5,567 bases of DNA from Clostridiales bacterium (GTDB taxonomy: Bacteria; Bacillota; Clostridia; Christensenellales; UMGS416), in the NCBI GenBank assembly GCA_012515725.1, contig JAAYXU010000039.1, positions 1 to 5,567 of the forward strand. The letters are read 5' to 3'. Position 1 is the first letter of the stretch. Each line of letters starts with the position of its first letter. The translations under genes and the position numbers were made by a program. Shown here in pieces: positions 1 to 5,485 of this stretch. The notes below the pieces were generated by a model. The model did no database searches and was not told where the DNA came from. It worked only from the letters and a program-made list of their open reading frames with translations.

Positions 1-168
1 CTAGGGTGTGTTCATATAAACCGAGATGGTCAGCGTTTGCGGGATTTTCGCGTCAGGCAAGGCGCTTCCCCGCAGGAATACCGGCGGTATTTCAAGGGGG
101 AGCAACGCAGCATGGCGCGAAAAGACCGTGAAGAATGGCCGTCGAGCGTTTGTGTGAACACGCCCTAG
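1..168. mobile_element. MITE-like palindromic element 1, bounded by CTAG
   Basis: A non-coding element whose two ends are inverted copies. CTAGGGTGTGTTCA at 1-14 pairs with TGAACACGCCCTAG at 155-168 with one mismatch, and the match extends to 21 positions (1-21 against 148-168) with three differences, all transitions. The interior is also imperfectly palindromic: TTTTCGCG near 45-52 faces CGCGAAAA near 116-124, and AATACC (77-82) pairs with GGTATT (86-91) around the loop GGC (83-85), which is the exact midpoint of the element. CTAG at both ends could be a 4-bp target duplication, as made by some IS5-group transposases, or part of the inverted repeat. No ORF is present, so any transposase would act in trans. 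The mobile origin is inferred from structure; no parent insertion sequence was identified. The window starts at the first base of the repeat, so the left flank is unseen. Confidence 0.7.
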
Positions 169-189
169 GTAATCGCTGACTTATTCGGT

Positions 190-201
190 GGCAGGCCTGC
201 C
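190..201. repeat. 12-bp perfect palindrome
   Basis: GGCAGGCCTGCC reads the same on both strands. It lies inside the left arm of element 2 and has no loop. The facing segment of the right arm is one of the least conserved parts of the arm alignment, so this palindrome may be local to one arm. No function is evident. Confidence 0.6.
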
Positions 202-225
202 GGTCGCTTTTCCGCCCCCACAAGG

Positions 226-248
226 TTGGTTTCCCTTTGGGAAACCAA
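226..248. repeat. Perfect 10-bp hairpin, TTT loop
   Basis: TTGGTTTCCC (226-235), loop TTT, GGGAAACCAA (239-248), with no mismatch. It sits within element 2, immediately followed by GTCGC-TGC-GCGAC (249-261). There is no T-run after it on either strand, so it does not look like an intrinsic terminator. Confidence 0.8.
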
Positions 249-262
249 GTCGCTGCGCGACC

Positions 263-290
263 GTGTGATTCAAATGAATTTGAATCGCAC
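263..290. repeat. 13-bp hairpin near the centre of element 2
   Basis: GTGTGATTCAAAT (263-275) pairs with ATTTGAATCGCAC (278-290) with one G/T wobble. The two-base gap means that the innermost pairs would open in RNA. It lies about 7 bp from the centre of element 2 and is probably the apex of the large palindrome. Confidence 0.75.
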
Positions 291-311
291 GCCGCTGTCG
301 CTCATCCGGTC

Positions 312-330
312 GCCGTAGCGCTGCTACGGC
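312..330. repeat. Perfect 8-bp hairpin, GCT loop
   Basis: GCCGTAGC (312-319), loop GCT, GCTACGGC (323-330), with no mismatch. It is the last of the run of small hairpins within element 2 and has no T-run following it. Confidence 0.75.
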
Positions 331-450
331 TCCCTGCTGGCTCCGCGTGGGGACGAAAAATCGCCTCGCAATCCACCACCTCATTAAATCATCGCTTGCC
401 TAGAAGAGGCCTACCCGCGCCCGGCGCGTCAGCCCGCCCGATGATGGAAC

Positions 451-469
451 TTTGGGAAGGCATCCCAAA
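451..469 (+). repeat. Leader hairpin upstream of the binding-protein RBS
   Basis: TTTGGGA (451-457), loop AGGCA, TCCCAAA (463-469), a perfect 7-bp stem ending 10 nt before the GGAGG. On the plus strand it is followed by A residues, not T, so it is not a forward terminator; read on the minus strand it is not followed by a T-run either. It could shield the 5' end of the transcript from decay, but that is only inference. Confidence 0.5.
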
Positions 470-479
470 AAAATAAAAT

Positions 480-484
480 GGAGG
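480..484 (+). promoter_or_regulatory. Ribosome binding site fixing the start at 494
   Basis: GGAGG lies 9 nt before the ATG at 494. An in-frame ATG at 452 would add 14 residues (starting MGRHPKK) ahead of a typical signal peptide and has no comparable ribosome binding site, so 494 is the start to use. Confidence 0.85.
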
Positions 485-493
485 TTGATCCGA

Positions 494-1465
494 ATGAAAA
501 ACAAGAGATTCCTCGCACTGCTGTTGGTCCTGGCGCTGACCATCCCGGCCCTCTGCTTCACCGCACTGGCCGAAGAGCTTCCCCTGGCCGGCATGAAAAT
601 CGGCTTTGCCCACCTGACGCTGATGGACGAGTGGTGCGTCAGCGTCGGCGACGCGATGGAGGGTATCGGCAAGGAACTGGGCGCAGCCGATGTCAACGTA
701 CAGGTTGCCGAGTTCGACCTCGAAAAGCAGGTCAAGGACCTGGAGAACTTCATAAACCAGCAGTATGACGCCATCTTCATACTTACCGGCTTCACCGACG
801 CCATCATCCCCTACATCGAGAAGGCCAAGGAGGCCGGTATACCGGTCATCGCGATGGACGGCACGATCGAGGGTGACCCGCTGGTCTCCCACATCGTGTG
901 GGATCAGGCTTATACCGGCACGGTGCTCGGCGAGGCCGTGGCCGAGTACATTGACGAGAAGCTCGGCGGCGAGGCGCGCATCGTGTGCTTGGATTCGAAG
1001 ACGCTCGAGCACATGGCCATCCGGCAGGTGTCGTTTCTGAAGGTCCTGACCGAGCGTTTCGGCGATAAGGTCACGATTGTCAACGACTCCGATTGCCAGA
1101 CCCGCGAGTCGGCGATGAACGTCATCACGTCGATCAGCGAGCCCTACGACCTGATCTACGCTGCCTCCGATAGCAATGCCTACGGCGCGATTTCGGGCCT
1201 GCAGCAGAAGGGCCTGACGTCGATCCCGGTGTTCGCCTGCGGCGGCTACGGTAAGGAGCTCTTCGACGCGCTGACCGTCGAAAACGGCCAGTTCGAGGGT
1301 TCGATCGTCGTCCCCGGCTCCAGCATCGTCCAGAGCGCCTACGACCAACTGCTCAAGTACCTTGCCGGCGATACCGACATCCCCGAGCGCGTCGACTGCG
1401 AGTTCTACTACATCGACCGCCACGACGGCGCGGAAGTGATCGCCCTGACCAAGCCCGCCGAATAG
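494..1465 (+). CDS. Sugar-type ABC transporter solute-binding protein (periplasmic-binding type 1 fold)
   Basis: A 323-residue extracytoplasmic binding protein of the ribose/galactose-binding (RbsB-like, Peripla_BP_4) family, expected to capture a small polar ligand and deliver it to an ABC permease. The N-terminus is a Sec signal: basic residues K2, K4, R5, a hydrophobic core at about 6-20, and a likely signal peptidase I site after ALA (24-26). C21 sits in PALC, a poor lipobox, so lipoprotein anchoring is possible but not supported. The mature part starts with the usual first strand (KIGFAH, 35-40), then a QVKDLENFIN-type helix and YDAIFIL strand (79-97), and the family signature IPVIAMDG (116-123). 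Length is normal. No permease or ATPase gene is in the window; they may lie upstream of the mobile elements or downstream. The gene directly precedes the glycyl radical enzyme on the same strand, suggesting that it imports that enzyme's substrate. Ligand is not predictable: this fold also binds autoinducer-2, polyols and other small molecules. Confidence 0.9.
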   Translation: MKNKRFLALLLVLALTIPALCFTALAEELPLAGMKIGFAHLTLMDEWCVSVGDAMEGIGKELGAADVNVQVAEFDLEKQVKDLENFINQQYDAIFILTGFTDAIIPYIEKAKEAGIPVIAMDGTIEGDPLVSHIVWDQAYTGTVLGEAVAEYIDEKLGGEARIVCLDSKTLEHMAIRQVSFLKVLTERFGDKVTIVNDSDCQTRESAMNVITSISEPYDLIYAASDSNAYGAISGLQQKGLTSIPVFACGGYGKELFDALTVENGQFEGSIVVPGSSIVQSAYDQLLKYLAGDTDIPERVDCEFYYIDRHDGAEVIALTKPAE

Positions 1466-1479
1466 GAGGCGGCCATCGG

Positions 1480-1512
1480 CCGGCGGGAGGCCGCCCAACG
1501 GCCTCCCGCCGG
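1480..1512 (+). terminator. GC-rich intercistronic hairpin (possible attenuator/terminator)
   Basis: CCGGCGGGAGGCCG (1480-1493) and CGGCCTCCCGCCGG (1499-1512) form a perfect 14-bp stem with loop CCCAA, starting 14 nt after the binding-protein stop codon. It is followed only by TTT and then CC, so as an intrinsic terminator it would be weak. A partial terminator or 3'-end stabiliser would let the binding protein be made in excess over the downstream enzymes, which is common in transporter-enzyme operons. The structure is seen; the role is inference. Confidence 0.7.
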
Positions 1513-1544
1513 TTTCCAGAACAGCACAGCCCCACCATCGGGCG

Positions 1545-1550
1545 AGGAGG
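1545..1550 (+). promoter_or_regulatory. Strong ribosome binding site of the glycyl radical enzyme gene
   Basis: AGGAGG with a 6-nt spacer to the ATG at 1557. It is the best Shine-Dalgarno match in the window and fits the high enzyme levels GREs usually need. Confidence 0.85.
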
Positions 1551-1556
1551 TTTCTC

Positions 1557-3785
1557 ATGAACGAGAGGATACAATCGCTGCGCGAGCTCCTGTTCGCTGG
1601 CTCCCACAAGGCCTATCGCGTTCCGACGCTGAACGCGACCATATTGGACGACGCCACCCGAAACCTCCCGCCCCAGGTGCGCAAGGCCCTCGCGTTCGAG
1701 CGCATGTGCGAACTTGCGCCCATCTACATACAGCCGGGTGAGCTGATCGTGGGCGGAAAAACGGTCTATCGGCTACCCGAATACTATACCGAGAAAGAAA
1801 TCGAAACCGGAAATCCGCACATCGAGACAGAGGGCTTCAGCAATCTGTTCGGCTTTGTCTACAATCTGTGCCAGGACACACGGGGCTTTGGCACGCCCAA
1901 CAGCAGCATTCCCGCGTACTACAAATACGTTCCCCTCGGCATCGGCGCGATGCTTGAAAAGGCTGAAGCCGGCCTCGCCTCGGACTGCGACGGGCGGCAG
2001 AGGGCGTTTTATCAGGCGTCGCAGATCGCGCTGCGCGCCGTGCAGAAGTCGATCCGCCGGTATGCCGATCTCGCTCGCGAGCAGGAAGCCGCTTGCGTGG
2101 ACGATGCCCGCAGGGCGGAGCTTTCCAAGCTCATCTCTGTTCTTTCGCATATCGAGAGCGGCGCGCCGCGTGATTTCTACGAGGCGCTGCAGCTGTTCTA
2201 CTACTTCCAGTACCTTGTGTGGATGGAGGGCGAATACTTGATACCGCCGGGGCGCATGGATCAGTATCTATACCCCTATTATAAGCGCGATATCCAGAGC
2301 GGCGCGTACACCAACGCGCAGATCTTTGAGCTTCTCGAGTGCGCGTTCATCAAGCTCAACTACGAGATCGACCGCACGCATGGCGAGGCGGGCAAGTTCG
2401 AAAGCGACACCGGCCAGAGTGTCACCGTCGGCGGTATAGATCCCGTCACCGGCGAAGACGCCTCAAACGAGCTGACGCTGATGATACTCGACACCAAGCT
2501 CGACCTGCACCTATCCGACCCCCGCATCCACCTGCGCGTCCACATGAGTACGCCAAAGGCCGTATGGGAAAAGGCCGCCGAACTGACGGCCGCGGGCATG
2601 GGCTTCCCGCTGTACGACTATGACGACAACATCATCCGCGCGCTGATGAACCACGGCGATTACTCGGTGGAGGACGCCCGGGACTACGCCGGCTCCGGCT
2701 GCTGGGAGATCGTCGTGCCGGGCAAGAGCATCAACCGCAACCTCGGCGACATAGACTGCCTGCGCAACCTCGAGTGGGCGCTGAACGACGGCAAAAACGT
2801 GCTGCCCGTGAGTCCGGATGCCATCGGCCTCGTCGAGGGCCGCTGGGGCCTGCGCACAGGCAGCGTCGAGAGCTTTGATGCCTTTGAGGACCTGATACGG
2901 GCTTTTAAGGCGCAGATGAAGCACAATATCGATACCATCGCCTGCAACTGCAACAATAGCAGATTCGGCCCTGCGCCGCTGTACTCCGTGCTGATGGAGG
3001 ACTGTCTGGAGAAGGGGCTTGACATCGCCGACGGCGGCGCGCGCTACTACGAGACGGACTTCCAGATGTCGTCCCTCTCCAACTGCGCGGACGCACTGTA
3101 CGCCATACGGCGGCTGGTGTTCGACGAAAAGCGCTATACGCTCAGGCAGTTGCGAGACATACTCAATGCAAATTACGAGGGTCACGAGGCGCTTCGACAG
3201 GAGATCATCAATAAATTCCCGAAGTTCGGCAATGGCGTGACGGAGGTCGATTCCATCGCCTACGACATCGCGCGCTACTTCAGCCGCGAGGTGAAAAAGC
3301 ACCGGAATAGCTACGAGGGCCCCTACCGCGCCCGCATATCAAGCGCGCTCGGGTATGTCTCCATCGCGCGCGGGCTGGGCGCTTCCGCAGACGGCCGGAA
3401 ATGCTCCGACTTCTACGGTGCAAACCTATCCCCCGGCCTTGGCGCGGAGCGCAGCGGGCCGACCGGCGTGATACTGTCCTGCGGCAAGGTGCCCACTGAG
3501 GGTCTCGCGGGTGGTTCGATACTGGACATCAAGTTCAGCCCGGCGGTGCTGTCCACGCCGGAACTCCGCGACAAGTTTATCGCGCTTCTGAAGACGTATT
3601 TCCGGTTGGGCGGCCTGCAGGCACAGGTGAACGTCGTCGACCGGGCAACGCTGCTGGATGCTAAGGCGCATCCGGAGAACTATCCGGATCTGTTGGTTCG
3701 GCTGTGGGGCTTCAGCTCGTACTTCGTGTCGCTGCCGGAGGACTATCAGGATCAGATCATCGCGCGCACGGAGTTAGGTCTGTGA
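1557..3785 (+). CDS. Glycyl radical enzyme of the pyruvate formate-lyase-like family, substrate unknown
   Basis: A 742-residue GRE expected to act anaerobically in the cytosol by a radical relayed from a backbone glycine to an active-site cysteine. The PFL-type barrel spans most of the protein, including an early ELIVGGK segment. The catalytic cysteine is C382 in GSGCWEI, with E384 two residues on, the spacing of the thiyl cysteine and general-base glutamate in GRE eliminases and decarboxylases (usually GCVE). The LEWALNDG segment after it is family-typical. The C-terminal glycyl radical domain starts around ASADGRK (609-615) and carries the radical glycine G718 in VRLWGFSSYF, 24 residues from the end, where the common form is RVxGY. 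It lacks the CC pair of true pyruvate formate-lyase, so formate C-acetyltransferase is a poor name. At 742 residues it is somewhat shorter than choline or glycerol GREs and has no N-terminal extension of the microcompartment-targeting kind. The activase follows after one base. Family call is firm; whether it is a dehydratase, decarboxylase or lyase cannot be decided here. Confidence 0.95.
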   Translation: MNERIQSLRELLFAGSHKAYRVPTLNATILDDATRNLPPQVRKALAFERMCELAPIYIQPGELIVGGKTVYRLPEYYTEKEIETGNPHIETEGFSNLFGFVYNLCQDTRGFGTPNSSIPAYYKYVPLGIGAMLEKAEAGLASDCDGRQRAFYQASQIALRAVQKSIRRYADLAREQEAACVDDARRAELSKLISVLSHIESGAPRDFYEALQLFYYFQYLVWMEGEYLIPPGRMDQYLYPYYKRDIQSGAYTNAQIFELLECAFIKLNYEIDRTHGEAGKFESDTGQSVTVGGIDPVTGEDASNELTLMILDTKLDLHLSDPRIHLRVHMSTPKAVWEKAAELTAAGMGFPLYDYDDNIIRALMNHGDYSVEDARDYAGSGCWEIVVPGKSINRNLGDIDCLRNLEWALNDGKNVLPVSPDAIGLVEGRWGLRTGSVESFDAFEDLIRAFKAQMKHNIDTIACNCNNSRFGPAPLYSVLMEDCLEKGLDIADGGARYYETDFQMSSLSNCADALYAIRRLVFDEKRYTLRQLRDILNANYEGHEALRQEIINKFPKFGNGVTEVDSIAYDIARYFSREVKKHRNSYEGPYRARISSALGYVSIARGLGASADGRKCSDFYGANLSPGLGAERSGPTGVILSCGKVPTEGLAGGSILDIKFSPAVLSTPELRDKFIALLKTYFRLGGLQAQVNVVDRATLLDAKAHPENYPDLLVRLWGFSSYFVSLPEDYQDQIIARTELGL

Positions 3786-3786
3786 T

Positions 3787-4713
3787 ATGAAAACGGCGTT
3801 TATATTTGACGTCAAGCACTACGCCGTCCACGACGGGCCGGGAATCCGCACGACGTTCTTCTTCCAAGGCTGCGCGCTGCGCTGCCTTTGGTGCCAAAAT
3901 CCGGAATCGCTGTTGAGGAATGCGCACGTGGTCGTCGATGCGGAGAAGTGCATCTCCTGCGGCGCCTGCGCGGCGGTCTGCCCGGCGGAGCGGCCGGATG
4001 GGCAGCGACTGAAGGGCAATTGCCTTCGCTGCTTCAGCTGCGCCGCCGCCTGTCCGACAGGGGCGCTGCGCCTGTGCGGGCGGGAAGTCACCGTGGGCGA
4101 TCTGCTCAAGACCGTGCGGATGGAGCAGCCCTTTTACGAAACTTCCGGCGGCGGCATCACGACCTCCGGCGGGGAGTGCCTGTTGCAGGCGGACTTCCTC
4201 GAGGACTTCCTGCGGGGCTGCCGCGAGATCGGCGTACATACGGCGGTCGACACCTGCGGCGCGGTTCCCTTTCACGCGTTCGAGCGCGTGCTTCCCTATA
4301 CGGATCTTTTCCTGTACGACCTAAAACTGATGGATGACGCGCTACACCGGCAATGCACCGGTGCGTCGAATGCCCGCATACTTGAGAACCTCGCGCGGCT
4401 TCTGGATCTCGGGGCACATGTGCGGATTCGGGTGCCGCTGATCCCCGGCATCACCGACGCGCCCGAAAACATCGAGGCCATCGGCGAATGGCTGCTTGCC
4501 AATGGCGGAAGCCGCCAGATCGACCTATTGCAGTACAACTCGTTGGCCGAGAGCAAATACGAAAAGCCACCGTTCTACGTGGACGAGCCGCCCAATAGCT
4601 ATCCGTTGCCGGGCTTGAGGCCGCAGTCTGCGGAGGCGATCCGCGCGCTCGAGCAGCTGCTTAAGCGGCAGGGGCACGCGGTCAGGAGTCTCGTCTGGAG
4701 CGTGGGCTCATAG
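3787..4713 (+). CDS. Glycyl radical enzyme activating protein (radical SAM, with two-cluster ferredoxin insert)
   Basis: A 308-residue radical SAM activase that reductively cleaves S-adenosylmethionine and abstracts hydrogen from the GRE glycine, here most likely G718 of the gene just upstream. The SAM cluster motif CxxxCxxC is C29, C33, C36, preceded by the activase signature DGPGIRTTFF. A ferredoxin-like insert with two further 4Fe-4S motifs follows: C55, C58, C61, C65 and C79, C82, C85, C89, each ending CP. Such inserts mark activases of non-PFL GREs. GGGITTSGGE (121-130) is the SAM-binding glycine-rich motif; DTCG and YDLK segments of the family follow. The start is one base after the GRE stop codon with only a modest TAGG as ribosome binding site, so translation is probably coupled. 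The specific partner assignment is by adjacency. Confidence 0.96.
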   Translation: MKTAFIFDVKHYAVHDGPGIRTTFFFQGCALRCLWCQNPESLLRNAHVVVDAEKCISCGACAAVCPAERPDGQRLKGNCLRCFSCAAACPTGALRLCGREVTVGDLLKTVRMEQPFYETSGGGITTSGGECLLQADFLEDFLRGCREIGVHTAVDTCGAVPFHAFERVLPYTDLFLYDLKLMDDALHRQCTGASNARILENLARLLDLGAHVRIRVPLIPGITDAPENIEAIGEWLLANGGSRQIDLLQYNSLAESKYEKPPFYVDEPPNSYPLPGLRPQSAEAIRALEQLLKRQGHAVRSLVWSVGS

Positions 4714-4758
4714 CGCCCCATTCCGGCGGATGACAACCGAAAGGAGACGAAATACCCA

Positions 4759-5439
4759 ATGGCGAGAATAATCGATATCACCGGAACCATCTACGAGGGC
4801 ATGTGGAATCTGGAGGCGCCGTTTCCGGACTACCATATGCGGCCTCTGCCCCTGGTTCCCTGGGTTGAGGGCGACGTCTACGCCGAGATCTTCGAGATGC
4901 ACTCGCAGACCGGCACGTATCTCGAGACCCCCGGCCACTTCTATGGGTACGAAAAATCGTACCTGATTAACGATGTCGATGTCGCAGACCTGACCAACCG
5001 CGACTGCGTGGTGCTGGACGTCGGTCCCATCAACCCGGACAACCGCGACGAGCGCATGCCGGTGACGATGGAGCACATACTGCGTTGCTCGAACCGCGCG
5101 CTGATACGCCCGGGCGATGCCATACTGCTATGCACGCACTGGGGCGGGATGTGGGAGAACCCGGACTACCTGAAGAACTCCCCCTACATGACCCGCGAGG
5201 TCATGGAGTGGATCGTCGCGCAAAGGCCGTTCCTACTGGGCAGCGATTTCCCGAGGTTCGAGATCGTCGAAACCCCCCAGGGTATATTCGACATATTCGC
5301 GCCGGCCAATATACTGCTGTTCGGCCCAGCGGTGAATCTGGAGACTGTCCGCGCGCCGAAGGTCAAGTTGACGGCGCTACCGCTAAAGATCGTCGGTACC
5401 TGCTGCACGCCCTGCAGGGCGGTGATCGCGGAAGACTAA
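4759..5439 (+). CDS. Cyclase-family protein (kynurenine formamidase-like fold) with altered metal-site residues
   Basis: A 226-residue protein of the cyclase / arylformamidase-like family (KynB and isatin hydrolase relatives), whose studied members are metal-dependent hydrolases. The fold is supported by the N-terminal IIDITGTIYEGM, the TGTYLETPGHF segment (51-61), VVLDVGP (84-90), LLCTHWG (123-129), GSDFPRFE (161-168) and the C-terminal ALPLKIVGTCCTPCRAV, which lines up with the ALPLxLVGxDxSPVRA ending of formamidases. The usual HTGTHxDxPxH motif reads QTGTYLETPGH here: by alignment the metal ligands become Q50, Y54 and E56, while H60 is kept. The later His and Glu ligands seem to be F177 (or D178) and G189. 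It may therefore bind metal differently, be metal-free, or not be a hydrolase. Length is normal, so it is not truncated. AAGGAG at 4741-4746 is its ribosome binding site, 45 nt after the activase, so it probably belongs to the same operon and acts on the GRE pathway intermediate. Confidence 0.85.
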   Translation: MARIIDITGTIYEGMWNLEAPFPDYHMRPLPLVPWVEGDVYAEIFEMHSQTGTYLETPGHFYGYEKSYLINDVDVADLTNRDCVVLDVGPINPDNRDERMPVTMEHILRCSNRALIRPGDAILLCTHWGGMWENPDYLKNSPYMTREVMEWIVAQRPFLLGSDFPRFEIVETPQGIFDIFAPANILLFGPAVNLETVRAPKVKLTALPLKIVGTCCTPCRAVIAED

Positions 5440-5474
5440 CGGCCCATCCGTAGTTTTCGAGAATCATTATAGAA

Positions 5475-5485
5475 AGGGGATCCCC
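5475..5485 (+). promoter_or_regulatory. Ribosome binding site within a GGGGATCCCC palindrome
   Basis: AGGGGA (5475-5480) is the only purine-rich site before the ATG at 5486, with a short 5-nt spacer. The bases 5476-5485 form a perfect 10-bp palindrome directly abutting the start codon. It has no loop, so a stable intramolecular hairpin is unlikely. Confidence 0.55.

Larger units (their letters stand above)
165..403. mobile_element. MITE-like palindromic element 2 with internal hairpin series, bounded by CTAG
   Basis: A second non-coding element abutting the first and sharing its CTAG (165-168). The left arm 165-221 and the reverse complement of 347-403 align without gaps over 57 positions, with about 38 identities counted by hand; both arms begin CTAGG and reach CCCCAC. 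Between the arms are consecutive small hairpins (226-248, 249-261, 263-290, 312-330), and the left arm contains a 12-bp perfect palindrome (190-201). The two ORFs that can be read through it are low-complexity Arg/Ala/Pro-rich translations with no recognisable domain, so I do not call genes. The termini and long arms suggest a non-autonomous transposable element. A structured RNA or a composite of older repeats is the alternative. Confidence 0.55.
404..493 (+). other. Leader before the binding-protein gene
   Basis: Short gene-free stretch between element 2 and the first CDS. I see no convincing -35/-10 pair, no catabolite-responsive consensus and no recognisable riboswitch core. It contains a 7-bp hairpin (451-469) followed by an A-rich spacer and the ribosome binding site. 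The transcript may therefore start inside or upstream of the palindromic elements, or from a promoter I cannot recognise. Confidence 0.5.

Noticed and set aside
1..403. CRISPR array
   Set aside because: The repeats are inverted, not direct, and there are no regularly spaced identical repeats with unique spacers.
165..403. tRNA or known riboswitch in the hairpin-rich region
   Set aside because: No cloverleaf with a TTCRA-type T-loop and no riboswitch core that I recognise; the hairpins are better explained by the fold-back arms.
181..476. Small open frames on both strands in the palindromic region
   Set aside because: They run through the hairpins of element 2, have low-complexity Arg/Ala/Pro-rich translations and no ribosome binding site that I can recognise.
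389..1609. Long minus-strand open frame (406 codons) opposite the binding-protein gene
   Set aside because: It is antisense to a gene with a clear signal peptide, fold signature and RBS. Its Val/Leu/Asp/Gly-rich translation is typical of the reverse strand of GC-rich coding DNA and shows no domain.
2511..3302. Minus-strand open frame of 263 codons inside the GRE gene
   Set aside because: It lies wholly opposite the GRE active-site region, with no domain and no gene arrangement to support it; a shadow of codon bias.
1557..3785. Naming the GRE pyruvate formate-lyase (pflB)
   Set aside because: True pyruvate formate-lyase has adjacent catalytic cysteines (CC). Here there is a single Cys in GCWE with a Glu, as in eliminase and decarboxylase GREs, and the activase carries the two-cluster insert that PflA lacks.
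5440..5485. Promoter with a CATTAT-like -10 before the last gene
   Set aside because: No matching -35 at a suitable distance, and the gap is only 46 nt inside an apparent operon.
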